Assembly: GCA_032622095.1 (NCBI GenBank)
Contig: CP136068.1
Span: 47,238,443-47,302,442 of the forward strand
DNA: 64,000 nt
Origin: Siphonodentalium dalli
Taxonomy: Eukaryota > Mollusca > Scaphopoda > Gadilida > Siphonodentaliidae
Reading direction: 5' to 3'
The position numbers were made by a program, and so were the translations under genes. This document shows positions 1-11,782 of this stretch, in pieces. The stretch's first letter is position 1. The number at the start of each line of letters is the position of its first letter. Below the pieces are notes generated by a model. The model did no database searches, was not told the DNA's origin, and saw nothing but the letters and a program-made list of their open reading frames with translations.

Positions 1-118
1 CACATACTTACGGATCAGCATCACTATATGCTGATAATATTCAATATCATTGGTGTCATTAGACATTAGACTGATAACACATAGCAACAAAGACCTCAAC
101 ATTTACTGATTTATTGAA

Positions 119-571
119 TTAACCCTTTCATTGCCAGGTCCGATTTTTGTATCAAACCCATATACCCTGGGCCAATGCGTTCTCTTATATATGCGAGTCG
201 ACCATAGGTCGACTCGCATATATAAGAGAATGCATTGGCCTAACAATTTTTCATCAATTGTTATTATTTTTTACAATTTTTTACAATTTTAATAATTTGT
301 TCTTATATTCTTTAACAGACTTATTTTGTAGGCTTAGTGCCAGGGAATCTTACGTTTTTCATGGGCATCAGAATTATTACTATGACTACCTGGTGATAGT
401 TTTGAGTTATAACATGCCCCTAAGGTTTTATCCAGTTTGTTTTTGTTTTCGCTATAGCATGCTTAAGCATACCCAACAAAATTCAACCCAAATTTTTATT
501 TTTTTTATAGTCGATTTTACAGACCGTAAATTAGGGCCGATGAGATCGGGCCCTGGCACTGAAAGGGTTAA
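119..571. mobile_element. piggyBac-like MITE (non-autonomous, TTAA target duplication)
   Basis: TTAA at both ends (119-122 and 568-571) flanks terminal inverted repeats CCCTTTCATTGCCAGG (123-138) and CCTGGCACTGAAAGGG (552-567), which differ at one base. TTAA target duplication with CCC...GGG termini is the signature of piggyBac-type cut-and-paste elements. There is no transposase, so it is non-autonomous. The interior carries a near-perfect 69-bp palindrome at 171-239 that recurs in the other TTAA elements of this window. Confidence 0.8.
171..239. repeat. 69-bp near-perfect palindrome, copy 1
   Basis: The arm begins GCCAATGCGTTCTC, runs through TTATATATGCGAG and meets its complement at TCGACCATAGGTCGA. 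It could form a hairpin with about 33 paired bases. It lies inside the MITE at 119-571. The same palindrome recurs at 12825-12893 and 12974-13042, and degenerate relatives lie near 24138, 26452, 54496 and 54593. Confidence 0.9.
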
Positions 572-838
572 TATCTCTCAATCAATCGAACCCATCTCAG
601 TTTGGCCTGCACCCGCTACTATATTGGCAATGGGCACTTCTTTCCCCACACAATTGTCTGCAGCTCACAATTAAGGGTTCATGCACATGCAAGTAATAAA
701 TTGAATAACACACAATGAATACTTGTAAATCATATCGGTATGTCCATCCCAAAATTGCCGCCAAATTAACCAAATTCGAATATTTAATATTGGGAAAAAT
801 TGATTAGCTGGTCCTGTGAGATCACAAACGCTTATTAT
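572..838. other. Spacer between two MITEs
   Basis: AT-rich DNA with no supported gene or repeat. The last eight bases (831-838, CTTATTAT) are the left target duplication of the next MITE. Confidence 0.5.
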
Positions 839-1001
839 CAGGGAGCAAATTAACTGGCATCACATCGTAATTTGCTACCCAAATTTGGATAATAGCTATG
901 CAATTCGGTATGAATTTGATATGATTTTTGAACAATGCTATCTCATCATGTCAATGTGAGGTTATTTGCTGATCAAAATTTCAAAAGTAATTTGCTCCCT
1001 G
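839..1001. mobile_element. hAT-like MITE with 8-bp target duplication
   Basis: Perfect 14-bp terminal inverted repeats CAGGGAGCAAATTA (839-852) and TAATTTGCTCCCTG (988-1001) are flanked by the direct repeat CTTATTAT (831-838 and 1002-1009). An 8-bp target duplication with CAGGG-type termini is typical of hAT transposons. At 163 bp it is far too short to encode a transposase. Confidence 0.85.
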
Positions 1002-1037
1002 CTTATTATACGAGAAGAATGACTGCAGAGTATAACA

Positions 1038-1096
1038 TTATACTGTTGGCGCCCGCGATTGAGTGAGGCACGGGGATTTGTTGCCCGCTCGAGAAT
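1038..1096. repeat. Dispersed GC-rich repeat shared with 55.5 kb
   Basis: This stretch, with CGCCCGCGATTGAGTGAG, then CGGGGATTTGT and GCCCGCTC, matches the reverse complement of about 55558-55612, where it is one arm of a foldback. It is therefore probably a solo arm of the same foldback family. Confidence 0.6.
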
Positions 1097-4000
1097 TTAA
1101 TTTGTGCAACTATATTGTGTCTTTTTTTTGGCTTGTGGCAATCACAAATACTAGGGTTTTCTACGAATTGATTTGAAGGGTACAACGTTCTAGTTCTGAC
1201 ACCAAACGATGCTACTACACGACCAGATATGCTACACGTAGTTTGCAATCGTAAAATTATATTTCTTTATGGGTCAAATTTGATAACTCAGTTTGGTGTA
1301 GATCATACCACAAAGCTCTAATCTGATTACGCCCATAAATTACAATAATATTCCACCAGTTCACAGCCTGGGAATTTTTTTCTTTTATGCATGACGAGAA
1401 ATTTATAACATTGAAAAAAAGCAACGCATGTAATATATTTATTATTATAACCTGTCCCTATGGTTGCCCACTTTCAACAGTTCAGATGCCGCTTCTGGTG
1501 TACACATAAGCAAATTGCCTTTACTTGACCTCTTGGTCAAAGATTGACTAGATTATGGAGTCTTTATTCAGCATCTTTGTGCGCTGGGAGCCTGTGACAC
1601 CTTTGCGCACAGTTTTATCATTTGAACATTTTAATTTAAAAAATAAAAATATTTAATTACATTCAAAACAAACAAAAATAATTTTAATTTTAATTTGTGT
1701 TTCTTCTTAGATTCAACTCCTTACTCAATTTAACAACACTATATTTTCATTTGTTTAAATTAAATTTGTCTTTATATCAAAAATTTGAAAACCGGACGCA
1801 GTTGTACCATCCGCCTGGTTACCCCGAGTCACTACACCTAATTTGGTTGAATATATAAACAGATATATACATATGTAAACACACCAAACTGTGTCTTTTC
1901 GTGTAAAAAATCTATCACAAACAAAGTGATGAACAGCACATGAAGCTCGTGTTGAGAGAAATACCCTTTGCCAAATTTATTTAAACCCAGAATAAGATCG
2001 GATTAGTGGTCCATGCGCGATACCTGTTCCTCAATGAATAAATCTCATGAGCGAGCACGCATTCGCGATAAATTATGGCGTGTCAATAAGCGTTTTATCG
2101 GTCTGCCTTTTGGTCCGATTGGTAACAGGGTAGTTTGACTGCATGCTCACACCACCGAATAGAGTTGTCAATTAGTTGGCAACTGAACAACAGAAAAAGC
2201 CCAATTAGACCCGGTGTGGCTGGGACCGCCAGTGGAGGTTTAAACAAGGTTAAACTCGAAGGTTTAAACCGGAGATGACGAATGAAGGTGAACATGCTTC
2301 TGTTTATTTGAAAGAAACAATGTTAGCATGACCAGTTCGATGAATGGTCGTAACGATTCATGCATATACACATTTTCGAAAGTGATACTAGTTATTTGTT
2401 AACGAAATGTACACGATGAATACAAGTACTGTTCGTTTCGCTTTACAATTTCCATGTTTAATTTGCCTTCAAATTTATCAAGCGTGTTCATATCTATAGC
2501 AGTTTATAGTGCATTATAGCACATCTGCGTTTGCAAGTTGACTACTATTGAAAATTATCCGTGATTAACCAGTTGGTGGCATCTCCATTTTCATTAGAGT
2601 CCACGAATTTGTCCGTATTAATTACTCAAAACGTGAATTGTTACTGTTGGTCGCCATTTGTTTAGTTTACACAATACATACCGATGACTTGTTAAAATAG
2701 TTACGGCTCTTAATTAAGTACGCAAATCAGTCATGTGAATTAGAGTGAGCCAGCAATGTGATATATAGAGGATCTCCAACGAGTTATGTTGGGGAAATAG
2801 ATTTTATGAAACGAGTTTGAAAAAATCTTTTATTTACCATTTCCTGATAAAATTGACGATAACGAATTGGCGATAAAAACATCTGCAACCGCTCGTGAAA
2901 ATTGCCCTTTTAACAAATACAAATGTTTAAAAGAAGCAGAACAATGCATGTAAAATCTAAAGATGCACGGCTTTGTTGTGAGACGCTTCACATCCGTATA
3001 CGACAGCATTGCGCGCTCTCGCTTGCGACGAAAAATATAGTACCCCAATTTGCCTCTTTGTTTTACTCCATATTTCCATTAGTGCAACGAGTTTGGGCAA
3101 TGATTGAACTTTGATGAACAAAGCAATCAGTTTGCATAGTCTGGTATTGTTGTAAAGCCGGGCTTTTCGAAATAGTATTAATCCGCGCGGTATTTTGTTG
3201 GCGCGATGCCAATTATCCCGGGAAGCACGCGGCTATTCGTCACTGGTGAGATATAATGAAATATGTCATGGCTTTTTTAATTATGTAATTGGGATTTCAT
3301 GTGATATGGAAAAATACCACATAGCTATTTCACACAGTCTGCTTGTGCTAGAAACAAATGTAGGGATGGGGAAAATAGATTATTCGTTCGCATCTTGTTG
3401 CCTGTATAACTACAACTGAATACTATGAATCTCCCAAACTGTTAACACACCAGACCGCGCTCCATATCTGGAAGTGATTGATTACTTCATATTCCGAAAG
3501 CCGCGTCGTCCTAGTGATCAAATATGAGTCGAGTTCCAGAGATGTAAATCTGATGAGATATGGACGGCTTTTAAACGAGACTCGATTTCGTCGTACCATG
3601 TGTCCCTTGCTTTCTTGTCCCGTTAATCTGAAAGAGAGCAGGTATATATGTACGTGCAAACAACTGAGGAGTTTCAATTCGCGAATAATACACGAGGAAC
3701 GCTCACCACTCCCAATTGAGGACGAACCTGCATTCTAAAATCGAGACTCCCACTAAACTCTAGTAAGAATCCAGTAATATTGAGACAGGTAATACACATG
3801 CATGCATACTGGTAACTAATTGTGTAGGCGTACGACACTGCGCCCCCCGTTATATCCGTCCACGCTAGCACTCACACTGTACCAACACACCCATTAACAC
3901 TGTTGTTCTGTGTATATCTCAGAACCCATGGTTGGAGGCATTGGCTTGTTATTGGTATTTATTGTTTCAATATGAGTACATACAAATTATTATTCGTGTT

Positions 4001-4880
4001 CTTTATTAACTCCTACAATAGGAATTATTATTTTAATGGTGGAAAGGCAGGGAGTAAGGAATCTTCTTCAAGGACCGGAGACCTTAAATTGGGCATTGAT
4101 GCTCATTCAGCCATAAACAAGTGTTTATGGAAGTGTTTTCTATATAGCCTTAAAATGATATAGAGTATTAGAGCTTTGAGAACGCATAAACGTAGATGAA
4201 ACCCATCGTTATCAAGAATAATATGAAACATTTTTATACAATTATCTTATTTTCAGTATAACAGATTATCCAACATCAATATTTTGCATGGTGAAACCGC
4301 GTGTATATATAACGGAATCAGGTTACAACTTGTTCAATTGCCTGCTCTTATGCGTGATGATGTTATTTGCGAAATGAAATGCATGCTGAGACCGATTGTT
4401 GTGTCATCGACAAGTTATGAACCGTAATGTGATTGGCCAACATTTGCTGGATTGCTAACAGTTTACTATCTTTTACCTTTGATGCGCATGCCGTTATAAA
4501 GCTTTCGCTTGTATAGACTTATCTTGAGCTCAATTGCTGATTTTGTGTATGTTGCGCATCTTAACCGGTTAAAAATGTTTACATAAATATATTATCTTGT
4601 TGTCGTCAGCCATTCAGACAGGATTTTAATTGGTTTAGAGAGCCAACGTTTATGCATACATATCATACATATGTGCGTGTGTTCCAGGAGTCTATTGTCC
4701 GGTATCTAAATGCATTTTGTTGAAACTTCTTATTATATTAACGTCATCGTCAGTCAACGCCAGTCTGTGTCCTCTCATTCTATCACCAGTCAGAGTCTGA
4801 CTTTATCTGTACGTTCTCTAAATCATTCATTATTTTGTATACGTGTATCGTGTCGAATGTTTCTCTCATGTATTATAGTG
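1097..4880. other. Gene-poor AT-rich stretch
   Basis: Only short ORFs are present, none with recognisable domains or convincing splice context. The text around 1795-1855 (CCGCCTGG, TACCCCGAGTCAC, ATTTGGTTGAA) matches 52915-52970 and is probably the tail of a dispersed SINE- or LINE-like repeat. GGTTTAAAC/GGTTAAAC motifs recur at 2235-2275. I see nothing else that can be supported. Confidence 0.5.
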
Positions 4881-4929
4881 TTGGGAGGCCAAGGCGTTGC
4901 AGTCTGTCATCACCAGGGTACGCGCTGGA

Positions 4930-5010
4930 CCGAAATTTTACTTTTGCCAAATAATTTGCCAAATGAAAATATTTTTTGCCAAATTCGTTTAGAATTTGCC
5001 AAATATGACC
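4930..5010. repeat. TTTGCCAAAT-motif repeat, copy 1
   Basis: TTTGCCAAAT or a close variant occurs four times in about 70 bp after a GGTACGCGCTGGACC lead-in. A related array with the same motif lies at 5418-5530 in the opposite context, directly beside the truncated 3' end of the CR1-like LINE. Confidence 0.5.
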
Positions 5011-5417
5011 ACTCATAGTATCATTTTATGCAACCTTGATTGAGTCTTATGTTTCGACTCTCGCGGTTTGATATCGATATAAAAGCAGTTAGTTAATGAT
5101 TATAGACTCATCTCTATTGTGGTTTATCATGCAACAATAAACCAATCACCGAACTATGCAATGGTCGAAGCGTTGCTTAATCAGAAGGGAGCATCACAAG
5201 AGGATTAGCTATGTAAACACCACCACAAACACACTAAATACTGGTAATCCATCTACCCATCGATAATAATGTTACCAGATTAACTGCATCTTAATGGAAG
5301 TGTTAACTTTTCCCAAACCATATAAAACACAACGAATATAATTCCATTGTAATAATTTCCTAAAATGAAGGGTATTGATTGACCCGATATTTTTCAACTT
5401 TATCGAGGATTAAAAAA

Positions 5418-5530
5418 GTTATTTGCCAAAATCTTTGCCAAATGAAATTTTTTTTAGTGCCAAATATGAATTATTTTTGCCATTGGCACATTTGGAAAGC
5501 GGCAGCGCGAACCCTGCTCATCGCATGGTT
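5418..5530. repeat. TTTGCCAAAT-motif repeat, copy 2
   Basis: TTTGCCAAA occurs repeatedly, followed by a GGCAGCGCGAACCCTGC stretch resembling the reverse of the lead-in at 4918. It abuts the truncated 3' end of the LINE fragment starting near 5500. Confidence 0.45.
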
Positions 5531-6092
5531 TGTTTTTGATGGGTTCTATAATTTTTGTCGCTCTTATTTGTACTCTTTCTATTGATGTTTTGTCCTTTGT
5601 ATAATGATTCAATTTTTTTGATCCATACTCTAGTGTTGGTCTCAAAAATGATTGATGTGAAATCAGGAACATATCATTCATATATTTGAAGGTTCTGTTC
5701 AGCAGGCCTAGCTTTTGGTTGGCTTATTTACTGTAGCTGCTACGTGTGTTGTAAGTTTCAACTGTTCATAAAATATTACTCCGATGTCCTTTTCTTCTCT
5801 GTTAGGGTCTACTGTATATGCGTTGCCTTCCACTGATACTGTATTTATTTCCTGCTCTATAACTTTACATTTTCCCGCATTACATCTCAAAAGTCACTTA
5901 TCTGTCCAAAATCATAGGGTATCAAGGTCTGCTTGTAGTTGTTCACTGTCTTCATTATTTATCTCCGGTTAATCTTGGTATCATCCGCAACGATTTTATA
6001 CCTTCAGTGATGTCGTTTATGAAGATTAGAAACAAGATAGGTCCCAACACAAATCATTGGGGAATACCGCTTGTGACGTTTCGTTGTTATAT
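5500..6092 (-). pseudogene. CR1/Jockey-like LINE reverse transcriptase, 3' fragment
   Basis: On the minus strand this encodes the second half of a non-LTR reverse transcriptase. In order: the finger motif SGIPQ followed by VLGPILFLIFINDI (about 6075-6000), an ADDTK catalytic remnant (about 5975), then KCKVIE...EEKDIGVIFYEQLK (5890-5760) and FLRPTLEYGS...SIERVQIRATKII (5640-5560). These blocks are diagnostic of CR1/Jockey-type RT C-termini. Stops and frameshifts break it into pieces, so it is dead. It is the continuation of the fragment at 12376-13390. The two were separated by insertion of the Tx1-like LINE at 6093-12360, which duplicated 15 bp of target (6078-6092 and 12361-12375). The 3' end is truncated near 5500. 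Confidence 0.75.
6078..6092. repeat. Target-site duplication, left copy
   Basis: GTTTCGTTGTTATAT is identical to 12361-12375. The two copies bound the Tx1-like LINE and sit within the interrupted RT reading region of the outer LINE. Confidence 0.75.
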
Positions 6093-6709
6093 ATATATAT
6101 ATTTATTTTTTTAAATTGAACCAGAAAATAACAGCAACATACATAACATGTGTGATACAATTTAAACCTGCAAGTATAATATAGGTACAACGTGATTCAA
6201 TAATATATATGGTATGTAATATACGTTCAGTTTAACTGAAATCACTGGTTCTTTTTTAAGAGGAAAGAAAGGGTATATGTATATATTAAATATATATAGA
6301 AGGATAGTTAATAAGATATAGAAAATGAATATAGTCGGGAGAAAATAGCGTCTTTAAATGAGTTCATTGAGAAAAGTAAAATTGTGGTACTGTATGCAAA
6401 ACATCTTAGTTGTATTTTAATGTGAGGTTCATGCTCAGGCTAAAAGTTTAATCCGTATATGAAGGAAATGTGAATGTCACATTTGTTTTGTCGAGTTTTT
6501 GCATCGTTTAAATATAACATGTATAATTGAAAACAACATGTTAGTACTCTGGCCAAATACGAGTAATTGTGCATGAAATATCGCACATGATCATGTACGA
6601 ACTAAATACTTGAACAGTACATGGTGACCATATATATTTATGAGCGCGTTTGAATACCAAGCGATTTGGATTGACGAAATATATACCGTAGATATATAAA
6701 TTATTTGTC

Positions 6710-7973
6710 TAGTAAACCCTTCCAATTAGACCAGCGACTTTCAAAGATAGTATGTCTGCAGTTACTATAGTAATGTGTCTTTTCAATATTATAATAAAAT
6801 CGTATTTCTGCTTTTATACTTGGTAATGTGGGTAATTCATTTTTGAGTTTTGATCTATATATATTGTATTTGATTATTATAAGGACAAGTGATAATAGAG
6901 GTTCCATTCCTCATGTTGTACCGTGGCCAAGTACATGTATGATCAGATTTGGGGTCAGGTCTATGACAATATTGGTAGAAGCGAGAATCCATGTTTTAAC
7001 TTCAGCTCAGAGGGCGTAAATGATTCTACAATCGTAGAATATGTGCAAAATAGTTTCTTTATCTGTCTTACAAAAGGAACACGATTCATCTCCGGAAATT
7101 CCTATTTTTTTAAAACAAACTGTTGGTTCCAAATATTCTATGTGTTATTCTGTATTGGAACCATCTATACTTTGTGTCATGGAAACATTTAAAAGGTATC
7201 GCAAACGTTGTTGACCACCATTGTAAATTATAATCTACACGTAGTTCGTTATTCCATTTTGTCATTAAACGGCTATTTTTAGATTCACCCTGAAGGGTGT
7301 TATATATTTGTCTCATCGGTTCTCTCACAAGCTGGTCTATTTGGAAGGGAATAAGCGGGAACTGTAATATAGAGATGTTTTGTGCATCAATTATAGTTGA
7401 GAAATGTGCCAAAGATTTCTTTAAATATTGTATAATACTATTATAGGAAATAAAGTCCGAACTTATGCCATAACAAGAGACGGCTTTGTTGTATGGTATT
7501 ATATTCCCCGTGTTGTCTATAAAATCATTGACAAAAAAGAGTCCGATATGCTCAATGTACCGATTGTAAATATTTCCACAATTTGCTGTTTTATAGTCAC
7601 TGTAAATGAGACTGGTGGAGTAAAATTGATTTATCGTTTGCGCTGACATTTTCGCGCGACATAATTTCCATGCATCAAAAACATCATTCCAAAAAGGATT
7701 ACGTAAACATTTCCTCAATTTGTCGATTCCGCTACCAGACGCCAAATACCATTTAGAACACCCGGGAATGTTATTCATATCATTTTCGAGCAAAGTCTGC
7801 CAACCATCATTTTGCAATATATATCTTTTAACACATGACATTTTCATTGAGTACATGAAGTTTCTTTTGTTTGTCATCTTGCATCCTCCATTTTCGTAGG
7901 TCTGCTGAAAAACTGTTCTCGCAACCTTATCTGGTTTACCGTTCCATATGAACTTATATACGGCCTTCGTCAT
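6710..7973 (-). pseudogene. Tx1-like LINE ORF2 C-terminal region
   Basis: An open frame from 7973 to 7110 (287 codons) begins KAVYKFIWNGKPDKVAR, a block found after the RT domain in L1/Tx1 ORF2 proteins, and continues to WFQYRITHRIFGTN. After a frameshift, reading continues with a cysteine-containing block and ends with the frame at 6907-6701 (SKLKNELPTLPSIKAEIRFY, then WKGLLDK and a stop). The block probably contributes to nucleic-acid binding by the retrotransposon protein. At least one frameshift near 7110 separates the parts. There is no independent cellular gene here. Confidence 0.65.
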
Positions 7974-8045
7974 GTCATCTACATTGTATTAAAGTCATCG
8001 GTGGATTTGGGATTGTTAAAAACAGGAACGATAGTTTGGACAATA

Positions 8046-9616
8046 TCAGTGATTTAAAATATAACGACCCTGCCAAGGACAGTTAAGTTTCTTTTTGACC
8101 ACATATACATTATTTTTCTGATCTGGCCATATATTTTCGGTGTATTTACTTTGGAACATATTTTCGCGATCCATGTTAAAGTCAATACCCAGAAATTTGA
8201 AACTCTTTGAGTGCCATTTTACTTTCCATTTATCACATATAGAGTCGGTACAGTCCCTTTTTCTGCCAATCCATACCGCTTGGGTCTTTTCGTAGTTAAG
8301 TATCATACCTGACATGAGATAAAAACATGCAACACCTCGAATGTACTGTCAAAGCTATGGGCGTCGCCGTCAAGAAAAATACAGGTGCCATCAGCGTATT
8401 GTGATATCTTGAACTCAAAGTTTCCAATTGATATTCCCTTGATTTGTTTACAGTTGCGAATTGCAATGCCAAGAATTTCAACACACAAAAGAAAAATATA
8501 CGGTGATATTGGATCACCTTGACGACAGCCCCTCGAAACCTTAAAACTTTGTGATATGTGAACATTTATGTTTAGATTGGAAGAAATATTTTGAAAAAGG
8601 CACATTACCATGTTAATAAATTTATCTCCAAATTTAAAATATCTAAGAACTGCCCTGAGGAAGGGCCATGACACCGAGTGGAAAGCTTTCTCAAAGCCTA
8701 ATAGTAGAAAAATACCAGGAATATCCATTGTTTTGGTTGTTGTCAAGATATCAGAAACTAACCTGATATTTTCTCCTATAAATCTCCCTTTCATAAAACC
8801 TTTTTGATCAGAATGAATTACACGTGGTAATATATATTTCAATCTTGAAGATAAAACTCCAGATAATATTTTATAACCAACATTTAGTAGCGACAATGGT
8901 CTCCAATTTCGTATATATTGTCTTGGTTTGTTATCTTTTGGAATCAGAGTGAGGACACCGTGTTTTTGAGCAACAGATAGATTTCCATTTACAAGTCCAT
9001 AATTTAATGATCGCACCAGGAATTTTCCTAGTTTATTCCAAAATACTTTATAAAATTCCACAGTGTAGCCGGATGATCCTGGACTTGTGTTGTTTTTCAT
9101 GTTTTTTAGACAATCGGTGGCTTCCTTATACGATATTTGTGCTTCCAGAATTTCTGTTGTCTCATCCGACAGTTTTGGATCTTCAGGAAATTTGTGCAAC
9201 TGTTGATTATTTGGGGATATTCCCATGAAAAATTCTTCAATACAATCATGTGGTAATTCGCTTTCGCTTGATTTGCTCTCATAGAGTATTTTATAAAAAT
9301 CTCTAGCTTCGGCTAATATTTTTGCTTGGTCTGTGATTATATCACCTTCTTCGGTTTTAATCCGCATTAAAGCTTTATTTAAATAGTGTCGTTTCTCTAA
9401 ATTTAGAAAGTATCTCGTTGGTTTTTCACCATCTCCAAGCCATTTTGCTCGGGGTCGCACAAGTACTCCTTCCAGTTTCTTTATTCTAATTTCTTCTAAT
9501 TCGTTTTTCATATTTTGTAACATGTTCAACTCTTTATCTGTTTCAAGTCTCGAATTTTCTAAAGATTCAATTTTAATTTGGAGTTCTGATTCAGCTTTAC
9601 GCTTAGATTTATTCAA
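8046..9616 (-). pseudogene. Tx1-like LINE reverse transcriptase, catalytic residues lost
   Basis: A 437-codon frame (9616-8303) followed by an overlapping frame (8315-8046) encodes the RT. It starts with a coiled-coil-like ESLENSRLETDKELN stretch. The RT palm then follows: WLGDGEKPTRYFLNLEKR, NTSPGSSGYTVEFYK, LIPKDNKPRQYIRNWRPLSL, DQKGFMKGRFIGENIR, GCRQGDPISPYIF. Motif A, expected to read DFEKAFDSVSW, reads GFEKAFHSVSW, so both acidic positions are changed. The YADD box reads YADG. Loss of these metal-binding aspartates would abolish polymerase activity. A frameshift near 8310 precedes FKFLGIDFN. Confidence 0.8.
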
Positions 9617-9740
9617 TTTTTGTGCAAAGTGTACAGTGCTTTTTCTTATTTACATAAGCAATGTTTCAAAAATAAATGGTCGTTTATTGAGAATATCGGG
9701 TATTGCTCATCAACAGGTTTATCTGGTATAGCATATTGTT

Positions 9741-10226
9741 CTATAATTTGGTTAATTGTTGTGTTAACTCATTCAGAAAATCTTTGTTTTTCAATAGAGA
9801 ATTATTAAATTTCCAATATCCACGCACAGGTTGAGTGTCTGTTAATTTTAATTTGAGGCTTATAATCGAATGGTCAGTTCTATAACCAGGTTCTATTGTT
9901 GTTGATTCTACAAACGGAAGGATGCAGTCAGAAAGGAGAAAGTAGTCTAGCCTCGCTTGTTGAATGGGTGACCTTCTTCTCCATGTATATTTCTTTTTTT
10001 CTGTGTTATTTTGTCTCCAAATATCTGTTAATTTAACTTTATCGTTTATCATTGCCAATAATTTATCCCTCGCCTGAGGATTGTTTATATTACGATAGTT
10101 ATCTGTATCTATGGATGGGTCAAGAGATATATTAAAACCACCGCAAAGGATCAGGCTTTCCGGTTCTTTTTTGATAATCAAGTCATGTATTTTAGTGTAG
10201 AAAGATGGCTGGTCCGTGTTCGGTCC
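9741..10226 (-). pseudogene. Tx1-like LINE endonuclease, C-terminal half
   Basis: Reading resumes on the far side of the nested LINE with YGPNTDQPSFYTKIHDLI, then ESLILCGGFNISLDPSIDTD, YTWRRRSPIQQARLDYFL and PGYRTDHSIISLKL. These are the GDFN, SRLDY and SDH blocks of an apurinic-type endonuclease. The GDFN aspartate is glycine (CGGFN), so a catalytic residue is lost. The frame ends at 9741, and after a frameshift QYAIPDKPVDEQYP links it to the RT. Confidence 0.75.
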
Positions 10227-11452
10227 ATATATACGGCATGGCGTTGGAATGGTTCAGATCCTATCTCGATGGTCGTACGTTGAGTGTCACGGTGAACGGC
10301 TCACATTCTGATGTTTTTACGCTGAAATATAGGGTACCACAGGGCTAGGTTATAGGTCCTAGGTCCCTTGCTCTACGTGATTTATGTTTTACCACTTGGG
10401 GACATCATTCGTAATCACCGACTACAGTTCCACTTTTATGCGGTCGATATGCAACTTTATGTTCATTTTAAGCCAGATTTCGAACAACCCGCCAAAGAAG
10501 GAATCGAACTGTGTGTAGTAGATATCAAATCGTGGATGACTGAAAACTTTCTTAAGTTAAATTCCGACAAAACGGAACTCATATATATTGGTTCGCCCCA
10601 ACAACTGCTGAAGGCGACAACATGTAATATTCTTCTTGAGGAGAGTGTTGTCTCCAAGTCAACCACTGTTCGCAATCTGGGATATCAAATTGATGAGAAC
10701 CTGTCTGCGGATGCGCATGTGACACATGTGTGCAGACTCTCATATCACCAGCTGAGAAATATAAGCCGGGTGCGAAACGTGCTTGACATGGAGACGACAA
10801 AACAACTTGTCAATGCATTTGTAACAAGCCGCATCGATTATTGTAATGCCCTGCTCCTTGGTTGCAACAAGTCTTTTTTGCACAAGCTCCAGGTCATTCA
10901 AAATTGTGCGGCTAGGCTTGTCACAAAAACCAAAAAAATTGACCATATAACTCCTATACTGTATAAACTGCATTGGCTTCCGATCGATGAAAGATTTCAT
11001 TTCAAAACAATATTAATCGTATACATGTGTCTAAATGGCTTGGCACCAACTTACCTATCCGATATCGTTGCACGTTATCAACCACCTGGACCACTTAGGT
11101 CTGCAAAGTCGAACTTGTTGATACATACTCCTGATAATCTAAAAACATGCGGCGACCGCGCATTTTGCGTGGCCGGTCCCATGCTCTGGAATTTATTGCC
11201 AGACCACCTTAAAGCTCCGCAACCCATTGATCAATTTAAATCAGCTTTAAAGTGTCACTTGTTCAAAAGGGCATTCGGTCACACACAGTGTCAATAATTC
11301 AACCTCAGATGCCAATTCGTCACTACAGCTCTATGTATTATGTTTGCATGTTAACATGCTATCTGTATGATATATATTATTTTTGTGTAAAGCCCGAGAG
11401 CACATGTCGTGGATCCGTGGCTATAAACCTTATTATTATTATTATTATTATT
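10227..11452 (+). mobile_element. CR1/Rex1-like LINE, 5'-truncated, nested in the Tx1-like LINE
   Basis: The plus-strand insertion starts inside the RT (MALEWFRSYLDGRT near 10238) and ends in a (TTA)n tail at 11430-11452. It interrupts the endonuclease of the host LINE between FTIVNI and YGPNTDQ. The flanks share only a short TATAT, so any target duplication is small. The polarity is opposite to the host LINE. The 5' truncation and simple-repeat tail are normal for CR1-group elements. Confidence 0.75.
10238..11297 (+). pseudogene. CR1/Rex1-like RT, C-terminal fragment
   Basis: WFRSYLDGRTLSVTVNGSHS (10250 onward) leads to a PQG-stop-VIGP block, where an in-frame stop and a frameshift break the B motif. 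A 309-codon frame at 10368-11297 then follows: YVIYVLPLGDIIR, HFYAVDMQLY, KSWMTENFLKLNSDKTELI, LGYQIDENLSADAHV, RIDYCNALLLG, LQVIQNCAARLVTKTKK, LHWLPIDERFHFKTILIVYM, ending LKCHLFKRAF. The YADD box reads YAVD. These blocks match the C-terminal half of CR1/Rex RT proteins. It is a dead fragment, although its last 309 codons are uninterrupted. Confidence 0.8.
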
Positions 11453-11459
11453 ATATTTA

Positions 11460-11782
11460 CAATAGTAAATGGAGTTTCGCCAATATTTAAATCCAGCACC
11501 AATAAATAAATTACCATCGCTATCTCGGTATGTATCTTTAATTTCAAATTTAAATGTGTTATTGAAGAGTATCGCAACCCCTCTACTCGCAGATGTGAAT
11601 ATATTAAAAACACAGGTGTAACCCCACTCCGATTCTATAGACTGTTCCTGTTCCTTGGTAAAATGTACGTCTTGTAGGCAAAATATATCGTATTTTAGGT
11701 TTCGAACATAGTTCATTACGTCTCGACGTTTCTGGCGACCACCAAGGCCTCGACAGTTCATCGACATGATCTTAACAGACAT
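11460..11782 (-). pseudogene. Tx1-like LINE endonuclease, N-terminal half
   Basis: The frame starts MSVKIMSMNCRGLGGRQKRR and continues KYDIFCLQDVHFT and ASRGVAILFNN. These are the first catalytic blocks (MNCRGL Asn; Q/E-D of CLQDVH) of the L1/Tx1 apurinic endonuclease. A frameshift near 11480 switches to GETPFTIVNI, after which the nested plus-strand LINE interrupts. The second half is at 9741-10226. Confidence 0.75.

Noticed and set aside
147-674. 175-codon plus-strand ORF
   Set aside because: It runs through the piggyBac-like MITE and its palindrome and has no domain, so it is a chance frame.
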